A stretch of 64,000 nucleotides of DNA, from positions 682,001 through 746,000 of the forward strand of contig NC_005363.1 in assembly GCF_000196175.1 (NCBI RefSeq), written 5' to 3'. Below the pieces are notes generated by a model. The model searched no databases. It saw only the letters and a program-made list of their open reading frames with translations, and was not told the origin of the DNA. Within the stretch, counting starts at the first letter, position 1; every line of letters begins with the position of its first letter. The position numbers and the translations under genes were made by a program. This DNA comes from Bdellovibrio bacteriovorus HD100. Lineage in GTDB: Bacteria > Bdellovibrionota > Bdellovibrionia > Bdellovibrionales > Bdellovibrionaceae. Of the stretch, positions 35,439 to 43,639 are shown in pieces.

Positions 35439-36488
35439 TTACGGGTGAGACAGCATTTTTTTGAGTTCTGCGGACGGATCTTTGGCTTTTTCAAGCCCTC
35501 GGCAGGCTTCAATGAAGGAAAAATAGTTGCGATCCCTTATTTCGTACAGCTTTTCGAAGTCACTGAGATCTTGCATGTAGGTGCGATACACCAGCAACCG
35601 TGCATTGTTCAGTTTCGCATCGGCGAATTTTTTGTAGCTGTCGGTTTTCAGGTGAGGCACGATTTCAGAGGAGAATTTGTTTTGGATCTGTTGAATCCGC
35701 TGCGCCCGTTTTTCTTCGGATCTTTCGCTGGCGGGAAGTTCCTTGTACCATTTTTCCAGCGCATCCAGCTCTGCGGAAATGAATTTCGAAAACACTTTGC
35801 TGTCGTCATTTTCTGACTGAATCAGCTTTAGCGTCGGAGAGTCCGCACCTTCTTTTTTCAAATAGAAAAGCTCAGCACCTTTGTTACCCAGAAAGGTGGC
35901 CAGACGCTCATTGAAGTCGGCAGAGTTTTTAATATACAAAGTCGCGTGCACAGTTTCATGAATGATCGTGTTCACCAGATCGTAGTCATCATAGCGAAGC
36001 ATGGAGCTTAAAATCGGATCATTGAACCAGCCCAGAGTGCTATAGGCGGAAACGCCGCGCATGTAGGTGTCGAGGTTGTCCTGTTGCAGGGACTTTTCCT
36101 CTTCTTTGGCATCGTCTTCGTTGAAGTAGCCCCTGTAGGGCATTTTGCCCATAAAAGGATAGGACCACTGGTGGTGTTTCAGTTCCCATTTCGGAGCCGC
36201 GCTGACCACATAGGTGACATAGGGGCGGCCCAATTCCGCGTAAGAAGTGTAGTTCTTGGTGGTCTTCAGATGCAGTTCAGTTTCGGCAAAAATGCGGGCT
36301 TCCTGTGCCAGCAGCAGCTTTTTCTTTTTGTCTTCAGCCAGTTTGGGATCTTTCAGCGCTTCCTCGACGGGGACGCGGCTGTTCATAAGTTTCATCTGGC
36401 CATAGCCGGACTTCATCAGATAGCCCATCTGGCATCCGCTGTTCAGCGTCGCTACGGCAAGAAGCACCAGGGCAAGTTTCAGCCTCAT
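35439..36488 (-). CDS. Predicted aminopeptidase lipoprotein (COG4324 type)
   Basis: A 349-residue lipoprotein (lipobox Asn-Ser-Gly-Cys, Cys19) with zinc-protease motif HETVH at 177-181 in LVNTIIHETVHATLYI and, shortly after, NERLATFLG, whose Glu could be the third zinc ligand. Size, lipobox and the motif pair fit the predicted aminopeptidase family COG4324. It would act at the inner face of the outer membrane or in the periplasm on peptides. The start overlaps the preceding beta-barrel gene by 4 bases (ATGA), so the two are coupled. Confidence 0.8.
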   Translation of the reverse strand: MRLKLALVLLAVATLNSGCQMGYLMKSGYGQMKLMNSRVPVEEALKDPKLAEDKKKKLLLAQEARIFAETELHLKTTKNYTSYAELGRPYVTYVVSAAPKWELKHHQWSYPFMGKMPYRGYFNEDDAKEEEKSLQQDNLDTYMRGVSAYSTLGWFNDPILSSMLRYDDYDLVNTIIHETVHATLYIKNSADFNERLATFLGNKGAELFYLKKEGADSPTLKLIQSENDDSKVFSKFISAELDALEKWYKELPASERSEEKRAQRIQQIQNKFSSEIVPHLKTDSYKKFADAKLNNARLLVYRTYMQDLSDFEKLYEIRDRNYFSFIEACRGLEKAKDPSAELKKMLSHP

Positions 36489-37057
36489 AGCGCCCAGGTG
36501 ACGCCGGCACGGATAGAGCTGTCGTCGGTTTGCAGGCCATCACCGATCGGTGTTTTCCAGACGTCATAGCTCAGTTTGATACCAAGTGCTTCCGTGACCT
36601 TGATTTTCAAGCCCACGCCATAGCTGGGAACGGTGACGGATTCAGGTTCGATGGTGTAGGTGTCCTGTCCTTCGATTTTGATTTGCTGATAACGGCTGAT
36701 TTGAGCGCCGCCGCCTTTGATGTACGGCTGGAACAGGGCGGTTTTGTCGGCGAATACCAGAATCAAATCCGCGCCCAGGATCTGGGATTTTTGTGTCGTC
36801 GTACGTCGGGCGTCCGACGGACTGGCTTTTTCTTCGCGCAAGCCTGTGGCGTCGGTGTAGCTCAGCTCCAAAGCCAGGCGCTCCAGGAAATAAAGAGAAA
36901 GAGAGCCGGTGATGGATTCAGAGTCGAAAGAGTTGTCTTTGTCGAAGGTGGTGGTTTTTCTTCCGTAGGACAGACCCAGTTCAGTGAACAGTGCATAAGC
37001 GGGCAGAGAGGTCGAAATCAAAACGGCCAGTAGGGTCAAAGATAAAAACTTCTTCAT
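36485..37057 (-). CDS. Outer-membrane beta-barrel protein
   Basis: A 190-residue protein with a signal peptide ending near Ala-Tyr-Ala (residue 22), alternating polar and hydrophobic strands (TGSLSLYFLERLALELSYT, GVGLKIKVTEALGIKLSYDV) and a C-terminal strand RAGVTWAL, like small eight-stranded barrels of the OmpW/OmpA-like type. The last residue is Leu instead of Phe. A good GGGGGA site precedes the start. It is coupled to the aminopeptidase lipoprotein gene; joint function is not evident. Confidence 0.75.
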   Translation of the reverse strand: MKKFLSLTLLAVLISTSLPAYALFTELGLSYGRKTTTFDKDNSFDSESITGSLSLYFLERLALELSYTDATGLREEKASPSDARRTTTQKSQILGADLILVFADKTALFQPYIKGGGAQISRYQQIKIEGQDTYTIEPESVTVPSYGVGLKIKVTEALGIKLSYDVWKTPIGDGLQTDDSSIRAGVTWAL

Positions 37058-37144
37058 TCCCCCATACTAGCAAGGTTGAGTGGCGAACGACATGAATTCG
37101 GCCACACTCTGGACTAAAGCTCCTGGACCGGGTACAACCAAGGT

Positions 37145-37561
37145 ATGGCTGACAAGGTTTTAAAATGCGGGCTGCCCTCGGATGAAGGGGAGCTTAAAAA
37201 GATTCTGACCCCTGAACAATATCGCATCATGGTTGAAAACGGCACTGAGCGTCCGTTCCAGAATGCCTATTGGAATCATCATGAACAGGGCATCTATGTG
37301 GATGCTATTTCCGGTGTGCCGCTTTTTTCCAGCGATGACAAATTTGATTCCGGCTCCGGCTGGCCCAGCTTCACCCGCCCCATCTCTGCGGATGCGGTGA
37401 AAGAGATTGCGGATTATTCCCACGGGATGACGCGGATTGAAGTGCGGGCCTCTTCGTCGAATTCTCACTTGGGGCATGTGTTTGATGACGGGCCGGCGCC
37501 CACGGGTCTTCGTTATTGCATCAATTCGGCCTCGTTGAAATTCATTCCGCGCAAAGGTTGA
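37145..37561 (+). CDS. msrB: Peptide-methionine (R)-S-oxide reductase MsrB
   Basis: MsrB reduces the R form of methionine sulphoxide in proteins. The 138-residue protein has the family blocks [34 protein letters not shown] and [12 protein letters not shown] with catalytic Cys125. The two CxxC pairs that bind structural zinc in many MsrB proteins are absent (the position reads ISGVPLF), so it is the zinc-free form. Cys8 is the only other cysteine, so resolving may depend on thioredoxin directly. There is no signal peptide. It stands upstream of a DUF3750 gene. Confidence 0.95.
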   Translation: MADKVLKCGLPSDEGELKKILTPEQYRIMVENGTERPFQNAYWNHHEQGIYVDAISGVPLFSSDDKFDSGSGWPSFTRPISADAVKEIADYSHGMTRIEVRASSSNSHLGHVFDDGPAPTGLRYCINSASLKFIPRKG

Positions 37562-37623
37562 GTCCTGAGCAGACCTCAGCATTTAATCCCGCAAAAACAC
37601 AGAAAATAGTCCATACTGGTGGA

Positions 37624-38343
37624 ATGAAACTCATCGGTTCTGTTATTGCTTTCATGTTGTTGGGTGTTCAATCGCAAGCGCAAGACTGGCGCACCGCCAC
37701 TCGCGACAGTGCGCATCTGGCGCCGACTCCTCAGGAGGAAAAAGGTGCTGTGGTGCAGGTGTATGCCGCCCGCACAGTCAGCTGGCGTGGTTACTTCGCG
37801 GTTCACTCCTGGATTGCGACCAAAGCCAAAGGTGCTGATCACTACAGGACTTATCATGTGATCGGCTGGCGTGTGAAAAGAGGCCTTGAAGCCGTGCGAA
37901 TTGAAACCGACATTCCAGATCGTCACTGGTTTGGAGCCAAGCCCGATTTGATTGAAGACCTGCGCGGAGCCGAGGCCGAAGCGGCCATTCCGCAGATCGA
38001 CAAGCTGGCCAGGGACTATGCTTACAAGAACACCTATCGCGCTTATCCCGGGCCCAACAGCAACACCTTCATTTCCCATATCATCCGCAATGTCCCTGAG
38101 CTGAAGGTGGAACTGCCTCCGCATGCCATTGGCAAGGACTGGATCAATCAGGCGGACCTGGTTGGTTGGAGTGAATCCAAAACCGGAGTGCAGTTTTCCT
38201 TGTTTGGAATGCTGGGTCTGACCGTGGGATTGGGTGAAGGTGTAGAGTTGAATCTGCTGGGACTTAATTTCGGTGTTGATTTCATGCGGCCGGCGCTGAA
38301 GCTGCCGATGGTGGGTCGGGTCGGAATGACCGACAAACCCTAA
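37624..38343 (+). CDS. DUF3750-type secreted protein
   Basis: A 239-residue protein whose first 19 residues form a signal peptide (cleavage near Ser-Gln-Ala). The conserved core VQVYAARTVSWRGYFAVHSWIATK and the following YHVIGWR and SNTFISHIIRNVPEL fit the DUF3750 family. The Cys-less His/Ser pattern suggests a transferase or hydrolase of the NlpC/P60-like fold in some members, but this is not shown. ATG 37624 was chosen for the signal peptide. The gene converges with the TonB-like gene and overlaps it by 4 bases. Confidence 0.7.
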   Translation: MKLIGSVIAFMLLGVQSQAQDWRTATRDSAHLAPTPQEEKGAVVQVYAARTVSWRGYFAVHSWIATKAKGADHYRTYHVIGWRVKRGLEAVRIETDIPDRHWFGAKPDLIEDLRGAEAEAAIPQIDKLARDYAYKNTYRAYPGPNSNTFISHIIRNVPELKVELPPHAIGKDWINQADLVGWSESKTGVQFSLFGMLGLTVGLGEGVELNLLGLNFGVDFMRPALKLPMVGRVGMTDKP

Positions 38344-39227
38344 TTGCGGTTGACCAGCGCAGGGGGGCTGTAGCGCACGGTGAATGAGAACACCAGATGA
38401 ATGTAGCCATCCTCTTTCACCATCTCTTGTGGTGGATTCGGGAAGATGCGAGCTTCCTTGAAAGCGTTCACCGCCGCCATATCAAAGTTTTTGATCCCGG
38501 AACTTTTCATAATCAAAGCCGAGCGCAGATTGCCATTGCGATCCAGAATGAATTCGGCCTGAGTCACCCAATTGCGGTTTCCGGCGTTGATGCGGTCAAT
38601 GCGATCGAACTGATCAATCGCCTGCTGCACGCGGGTTTCCCAGCGGTAGCGGATCAATTCTTCCACGCGGGCATAGAAAGTATAAAACAAATAGCGGTCG
38701 GTGTTCAGAGCTGTGAAAGAGCCGACTTTCACATCGGTGGGCAGGGATTCGCCAACAGAGGAAAAACCGTCGTTGTACCGTTTCATCTCGGCCAGTTCTT
38801 TTGAAATATCCACATTGCGATAGCCGTCTTTGTCGACATCTTCGGTGTTGTGCTGCTGTTTCTTCTGTTCAGCCACCTTGGGTGGAGCCGGCTCGGGTTT
38901 GTTCACTGTGCTTTCGCGATTGCTGCGGTTTTGGGTCATGCCGGATTTCGCCGCCTGAGTTTCTTCTTTCACGCGCTGTTTTTGCTCGGATAGGAAGCGG
39001 GCCAGGGTTTCATCTTCTGGCAGCTTCATTTTTTCCGGCACCACGGCCTGGCGCACGACCGAGCGGTCTTTGGGTTTTAAGGCGTTGAAGATCTTTTGTT
39101 CGTCGGACAGTGTGACTTCAATCACTTCCGGCTCGGGCAGCTGCAGTTTGGGCGCAAGCCAGATCAGGCCCACGATGACCAGAAAATGGAACATAAAACT
39201 GCAGAGAATCGCCCTGAGGACTGCCAT
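38340..39227 (-). CDS. TonB/TolA-like energy-transducer protein
   Basis: A 295-residue protein with one N-terminal membrane helix (about 7-25), a long charged periplasmic linker (50-135, rich in Lys, Glu and Pro) and a C-terminal domain of about 100 residues: RYRWETRVQQ, EFILDRNGNLRSALIMKSSG, FDMAAVNAFKEARIFPNPP and LVFSFTVRY. This is the TonB C-terminal pattern. It would link inner-membrane energy to outer-membrane receptors. No exbB or exbD is adjacent, so it must use partners encoded elsewhere. Divergent to the PilZ gene. Confidence 0.8.
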   Translation of the reverse strand: MAVLRAILCSFMFHFLVIVGLIWLAPKLQLPEPEVIEVTLSDEQKIFNALKPKDRSVVRQAVVPEKMKLPEDETLARFLSEQKQRVKEETQAAKSGMTQNRSNRESTVNKPEPAPPKVAEQKKQQHNTEDVDKDGYRNVDISKELAEMKRYNDGFSSVGESLPTDVKVGSFTALNTDRYLFYTFYARVEELIRYRWETRVQQAIDQFDRIDRINAGNRNWVTQAEFILDRNGNLRSALIMKSSGIKNFDMAAVNAFKEARIFPNPPQEMVKEDGYIHLVFSFTVRYSPPALVNRN

Positions 39228-39319
39228 TGTCTCATTTTAAGCCGAAACTGGACCTTTGGGCAAGACGGCTAAAGTTGAAACACATTCTGCCGATAAGAAT
39301 TGAGTCAACAGGGGGAAAA

Positions 39320-39829
39320 ATGGGGAAAGTTCTCGATATTACGCCACGTCTAAGATCTCAGAATTCTTTGGAAAACAAGAAAATTGAGGTCCGCGCGGAT
39401 GTTCTCGACATTACAGAGGCCCGCCAGGAAATTTTGAGCCGGGACCGTCGTGACGTAAAAAGAACAATTTTAACTGAGTTTGTGGGAGCTTTTGTCGTAC
39501 TTCCTGAGAAGGGTCTTTTGAAGGCCGCACTTTACGACATTTCTGAAAACGGTTTGGCTTTCGATCTGGAGCTGGCTGAAGGCGGTTTTGCGGCCGGGGA
39601 CGAAGTGGCGATGCGAGTGTATTTGAATCACTCCACGTATTTCCCGTTCACGATCACCGTGTCCAACAGTCGTGCTATCGAAGACGAGGGCGTGGTTCGT
39701 CACGGTGCTGGTTTTGTCAAAGGCACGATGAATGATGTAGCGCTTCATCACTTTGTGAAGTTCATTGAAAACGTCAGTGCCAGTCTGAAAACAGATTCCG
39801 GCGACGTTCTTGTTTCTCACATCTCCTGA
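39320..39829 (+). CDS. PilZ-domain protein
   Basis: A 169-residue cytoplasmic protein with a PilZ domain starting at about residue 45. SRDRRDVKRTILTEF carries the Arg-rich c-di-GMP contact and YDISENGLAFDLEL matches the D/NxSxxG part of the fold. It is probably a cyclic di-GMP receptor, plausible in a genome with DgcB. ATG 39320 with CAGGGGGAAAA upstream was preferred to an ATG at 39227 that would overlap the divergent tonB-like start. A strong terminator follows. Confidence 0.75.
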   Translation: MGKVLDITPRLRSQNSLENKKIEVRADVLDITEARQEILSRDRRDVKRTILTEFVGAFVVLPEKGLLKAALYDISENGLAFDLELAEGGFAAGDEVAMRVYLNHSTYFPFTITVSNSRAIEDEGVVRHGAGFVKGTMNDVALHHFVKFIENVSASLKTDSGDVLVSHIS

Positions 39830-39844
39830 TAAATTGAATCCAAC

Positions 39845-39880
39845 AAAGGCCCGGTGATTTTTTCACCGGGCCTTTTTATT
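39845..39880 (+). terminator. Rho-independent terminator after PilZ gene
   Basis: AAAGGCCCGGTGA (39845-39857) pairs perfectly with TCACCGGGCCTTT (39863-39875), followed by more T. Confidence 0.93.
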
Positions 39881-39997
39881 TTTTGGGACGCCGTTTTGCG
39901 TGGACTTTGGTCCTGCGATTTGTTGCAATTTAGCTGTGGAGTATCTGCAGCTTTCGAGCCGGCAGATCGCATGGACTATAACTACGGAGGGTGTCCA

Positions 39998-41314
39998 TTG
40001 AGCAAAGCTAAACGCAGAAAAATTGTTGTCGATACGAACGTGATCCTTTTCGATTCCCAGGCGATCCTGCGATTTGGTGAGGCCGACGTTCATATTCCTA
40101 TTTCTGTCATCGAGGAAGTCGACAAGTTCAAGCGTGATCAGGGTGAAAACGGCCGAAATGCGCGTCAGTTCAGCCGCTTTATCGACGTTCTGCGCTCCAA
40201 GGGCTCTTTGGCCAGTGGTGTCCAGATCGACAACTCCGAAACCATGGTTTACATCAACACCGATCTGATGCTGGCCGGTATGCCGTCAGAGCTGGATCAT
40301 CAGAAGGCGGACAACCGCATCCTGAACACCGCTTTGGCTTTGCAAAAGCAGCACCCGCGCTACAAAGTTGAGCTGATCACCAAAGACATCAATCTGCGCA
40401 TCAAGGCCGACGTTTACGGTGTTGTTGCCAATGACTATGATGCCAACGACATCAACCGTGATGATCTTTACGAAGGTTATCAGGAGATCATGGTGTCTCC
40501 GGAACAGATCGACGCTTTCTATCGCGAAAAACGTTTCATCACGGACGTTAAACTTTACGGCAATCAGTATGTGATCATGAAAGATGCGGGGAACCCGAAT
40601 CATTCGGCGATCGGCCGCTACAGTTTGGCGGATAAAGCCATTGTTCCTTTGATGCAGGCCGCTGATTCCATCTGGGGTATTCATGCACGAAATGTCGAGC
40701 AAGCCTTCGCATTGGACTGTTTGCTGAATGATGAAATCATGTTTGTTTCCCTGGTGGGTAAAGCCGGTACGGGTAAAACATTGATGGCGATTGCTGCGGG
40801 TCTTCATAAAACTTTGGATCAGGGGCAGTTCCAGCGTTTGCTGGTGTCTCGTCCGATTTTCCCAATGGGGCGCGATATCGGTTATCTTCCTGGTGACATC
40901 GAGCAGAAATTGAATCCTTGGATGCAGCCTATCTTCGATAACGTCGAGTTTTTGATGGGTGCGGACAAAAAGGCTGCAGGACGTGCGCAAGAGTTGATCA
41001 ATCAGGGGATGCTGAACATTGAGCCGCTGACTTACATTCGCGGTCGCAGCATTCCGAAGCAATACCTGATCGTCGATGAAGCACAAAACTTGACTCCGCA
41101 CGAGATCAAGACAATTGTTACGCGTGCCGGTCGTGGGACGAAGGTTGTCCTCACGGGCGACGTCTATCAGATCGATAATCCTTATGTGGATTCCGCGAAC
41201 AGTGGTTTAACTTATGCGGTAGAGAGATTCAAAGGCCATCCAATTGCGGCCCATGTGACTCTGACAAAAGGTGAAAGATCTGAGCTGGCCGAGCTGGCAG
41301 CAAATATCTTGTAG
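39998..41314 (+). CDS. PIN-PhoH family ATPase/RNase
   Basis: A 438-residue cytoplasmic protein with an N-terminal PIN nuclease domain (KIVVDTNVILFD with a metal-binding Asp, later ISVIEEVDKFK and LITKDINLRIKA) and a C-terminal PhoH-like ATPase (Walker A GKAGTGKTLM, Walker B YLIVDEAQNLTP, then LTGDVYQID). This fusion is the YlaK/PhoH2-like type, linked to RNA cleavage and unwinding. TTG 39998 is chosen because GGAGG lies 8 bases before it; ATG 39971 and earlier starts have no site. The MaoC-like gene follows at 18 bases. Confidence 0.9.
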   Translation: MSKAKRRKIVVDTNVILFDSQAILRFGEADVHIPISVIEEVDKFKRDQGENGRNARQFSRFIDVLRSKGSLASGVQIDNSETMVYINTDLMLAGMPSELDHQKADNRILNTALALQKQHPRYKVELITKDINLRIKADVYGVVANDYDANDINRDDLYEGYQEIMVSPEQIDAFYREKRFITDVKLYGNQYVIMKDAGNPNHSAIGRYSLADKAIVPLMQAADSIWGIHARNVEQAFALDCLLNDEIMFVSLVGKAGTGKTLMAIAAGLHKTLDQGQFQRLLVSRPIFPMGRDIGYLPGDIEQKLNPWMQPIFDNVEFLMGADKKAAGRAQELINQGMLNIEPLTYIRGRSIPKQYLIVDEAQNLTPHEIKTIVTRAGRGTKVVLTGDVYQIDNPYVDSANSGLTYAVERFKGHPIAAHVTLTKGERSELAELAANIL

Positions 41315-41332
41315 GTTTTTAGGAGTTTTTTC

Positions 41333-41752
41333 ATGGCTGAAGTGATTGATGTAGGATTTGAAGCAAAGGTAACTGTGCAAGTGACGGATAAAATGATCCA
41401 GCAATTTGCGGAGCTTTCCGGAGACCACAATCCAATTCATTTGAATGATGAATACGCATCAAAAACCCGTTTTGGTCGCCGTATTGCCCACGGTATGATC
41501 GTTGGCGCTCTGATCTCCAGAGCGCTTGTTGATGGTATCGGGCAGGGTGGTATCTATCTGGCTCAAAACATGAAATTCGTAAATCCGGTGTTCGTGGATG
41601 ATACGATCGTTATCACCATCAAAATCACCGGTTTGAGAAAAGAAAAAGGCATCGCCACAGTTGAAACCAACGTGGCGAAAGTAAACGGCGATGTGGTGGT
41701 TAAGGGTGACGCTGTCATCATGATGTCCTCCACTGGTCCCACCGGTATATGA
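41333..41752 (+). CDS. MaoC-like (R)-specific enoyl-CoA hydratase
   Basis: A 139-residue hot-dog fold protein. FAELSGDHNPIHLND carries the catalytic Asp31 and His36 of (R)-specific hydratases (PhaJ type), followed by RIAHGMIVGALISRAL and the C-terminal strands. It would hydrate trans-2-enoyl-CoA to (R)-3-hydroxyacyl-CoA in lipid metabolism. AGGAG precedes the start. It overlaps the BLUF gene by 4 bases (ATGA), so the enzyme and photoreceptor are co-translated, an odd pairing. Confidence 0.88.
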   Translation: MAEVIDVGFEAKVTVQVTDKMIQQFAELSGDHNPIHLNDEYASKTRFGRRIAHGMIVGALISRALVDGIGQGGIYLAQNMKFVNPVFVDDTIVITIKITGLRKEKGIATVETNVAKVNGDVVVKGDAVIMMSSTGPTGI

Positions 41753-42177
41753 GCGAAATTTTCCACCTGGTCTACTTCAGCAAGGCGGCCGAGGATCTGA
41801 GCTATACGGACATCCGTGAGATCCTTGAAGTCTCGCGCCGGAACAATGCCCGCCTGGGTATCACCGGTTTATTGATTTTCCGGGATGGTTTTTTTCTGCA
41901 GCTTCTTGAAGGTGAGCAGGCGTCAGTGCACAAAATACTGGGTGCCATTCGTGAAGACGATCGCAATTATTCCGTCAAAGTATTGATTGAAGCCAGCGGG
42001 CAGGAACGCCTTTTCGCGGAATGGTCCATGGCTTTTCATGATGGCGATATCACCACCGCGTCCAGTGGGCATCTGGTGGAGCTGTTTGAATCCGTGGCCA
42101 CCAGTGACCTGAGCAAACGGGCGCTGATTATGCCAATCCTGAAAAAGTTCCGCGCTTCTGCCCCCGAACTAAAGTAA
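41749..42177 (+). CDS. BLUF-domain blue-light sensor
   Basis: The 142-residue protein is a single BLUF domain with a short C-terminal tail. It keeps the key flavin-contacting residues at exact family spacing: Tyr9, Asn33 and Gln51 (matching Tyr21, Asn45 and Gln63 of AppA), plus Trp92 and Met94 (matching Trp104 and Met106). The pattern IFRDGFFLQLLEGEQ is typical. BLUF proteins bind FAD and signal blue light through protein partners; no output domain is attached here. It overlaps the MaoC-like gene by 4 bases. The target is unknown. Confidence 0.93.
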   Translation: MSEIFHLVYFSKAAEDLSYTDIREILEVSRRNNARLGITGLLIFRDGFFLQLLEGEQASVHKILGAIREDDRNYSVKVLIEASGQERLFAEWSMAFHDGDITTASSGHLVELFESVATSDLSKRALIMPILKKFRASAPELK

Positions 42178-42246
42178 AAAAAGGTTCTTGGTTCTTTTTT
42201 AGGCCCACAGTGCATTATGAACGAACATCATAGAAAGGATTCCCTG

Positions 42247-42678
42247 ATGAAAACACTGCTGAATAAACTGATTGCTCCCAGAAACTTCAATACCAAGATG
42301 GATGATTTTGCGCTGACTGTTCTGCGCGTATTCATTGGTCTGACGATGGCGTTTTCTCACGGATTGGGGAAAATTCCTCCTCCAGAAATGCTGGTGGAAG
42401 GTGTGCGTTCTATGGGCTTCCCGGCACCAGAACTCTTTGCGTGGTGTGCGGGCTTGGCTGAATTTGCCGGCGGTATCTTGCTGGCATTGGGGTTGTTGAC
42501 CCGTCCCGCAGCGGCTTTCATGGTTATCACCATGATCGTGGCGGTCTTTGGTGTTCATGCGGCTGATCCGTTTGGCCAAAAGGAAATGGGTCTGTTGTAT
42601 CTGTTCACAGGTTTGTTCTTTGTGTTGCACGGGGCAGGACGCTGGTCTGTTGACCATCTGATCACGAAAAAGAAGTAA
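42247..42678 (+). CDS. DoxX-family membrane protein
   Basis: A 143-residue protein with four hydrophobic segments and the DoxX pattern VLRVFIGLTMAFSHGLGKI, FAWCAGLAEFAGGILLALGL, then AAFMVITMIVAVFGVH and LLYLFTGLFFVLHG. DoxX proteins sit in the inner membrane and are linked to oxidative or thiol stress in some bacteria; the exact activity is unclear. ATG 42247 is chosen for its AAAGGAT site; ATG 42217 has none. A terminator closes the gene. Confidence 0.87.
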   Translation: MKTLLNKLIAPRNFNTKMDDFALTVLRVFIGLTMAFSHGLGKIPPPEMLVEGVRSMGFPAPELFAWCAGLAEFAGGILLALGLLTRPAAAFMVITMIVAVFGVHAADPFGQKEMGLLYLFTGLFFVLHGAGRWSVDHLITKKK

Positions 42679-42697
42679 TTCCTGATTCAAGGGAAAC

Positions 42698-42727
42698 AAA
42701 AAAGGAGCCGCAAGGCTCCTTTTTTTT
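42698..42727. terminator. Bidirectional terminator between DoxX and lipB
   Basis: AAAAAAGGAGCC (42698-42709), GCAA loop, GGCTCCTTTTTTTT (42714-42727). Works on both strands for these convergent genes. Confidence 0.92.
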
Positions 42728-42774
42728 GCTATCCAGTGCCGCAAAGTTTTGTCTGCGGCTTTGAGAGCATCGTT

Positions 42775-43434
42775 TTATAGAACTTCCAATAGACGACGCT
42801 TCAATTTTTCTTTGAATTCACCAACATCCACTTTTGCACCAGTCAGCTGCTCAAGGCTTACCATCACCTCGGACGGGAAGCCGCAGGGGCGAAGTCCCAG
42901 AAAGGCTTTTTCATCAAAGGTCAGATTGATGGCCGCTCCATGGAAGGCCACCCATTTGCGCACACCCACGCCGACAGAAGCGATCTTGAGATCATTCACC
43001 CACACTCCGGTGTCGTCGGCATCGGCACGGTTGAAGCTGCTTTTTGCAGACGAGCGACCTTCGATCCCCGTCAAGCCATAAGTTTTCAGGACATCGACGA
43101 TGGCGTCTTCAAAAACCTTCAGGTAAGGATTGATTTCGCGATCTTTACGACCCTTGCGAACATGGGCGAGGTTTAGAATCGGATACACCACAAGCTGGCT
43201 GGGGCCGTGATAAGTCGCGCGACCGCCACGGGTGACTTCCACCACGGGGCCATTCCAGGAAAACACATCACCGGCCTGAGTGGCGCGTCCCACAGTCACC
43301 ACCGGCGGATGTGTGCAGAACACCAGAAAGCCAGGAAGGTCTTCGGTGTGCACCTTTTCCACCAGGTCATTTTGTTTTTTCAGGGCTTCATCATAGTTGA
43401 TAAGTCCCCAATCCTGAAAAATCAGATCAGCCAT
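42775..43434 (-). CDS. lipB: Octanoyl-ACP:protein N-octanoyltransferase LipB
   Basis: LipB transfers octanoate from acyl carrier protein to lipoyl domains, the first step of lipoate synthesis. The 219-residue protein has VTRGGRATYHGPSQLVVYP, KIASVGVGVRKWVAFHGAAIN with catalytic Lys150, and LRPCGFPSEV with catalytic Cys184. ATG 43434 fits the family start; a TTG further upstream would add 16 residues, and neither has a good ribosome-binding site. The product would serve the duplicated lipoyl domains of the E2 protein encoded at 52959-54563. Confidence 0.93.
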   Translation of the reverse strand: MADLIFQDWGLINYDEALKKQNDLVEKVHTEDLPGFLVFCTHPPVVTVGRATQAGDVFSWNGPVVEVTRGGRATYHGPSQLVVYPILNLAHVRKGRKDREINPYLKVFEDAIVDVLKTYGLTGIEGRSSAKSSFNRADADDTGVWVNDLKIASVGVGVRKWVAFHGAAINLTFDEKAFLGLRPCGFPSEVMVSLEQLTGAKVDVGEFKEKLKRRLLEVL

Positions 43435-43639
43435 ATTTTGTTTGTGCCACCGATTTAAGTCCAAGTCATTCTTTCTCTTCAAAGGTCCAATTCAGAAAGC
43501 AGTGTGCAACCTTTGGACAGCAATTTCATTCGGGGTGTAAACGCACTAGTCACAAAAATTTCAAAATGAGATTCGTTTGAAAAGCCACAGAACATGCCCC
43601 CAAAATGGTTTCAGGAACACAAAGAAGCAGGGAGAAGGT

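Noticed and set aside
42178-42202. A-run and T-run around GGTTCTTGGTTC after the BLUF gene considered as a terminator
   Set aside because: The stem would be almost only A-T pairs and the GC part does not pair well.
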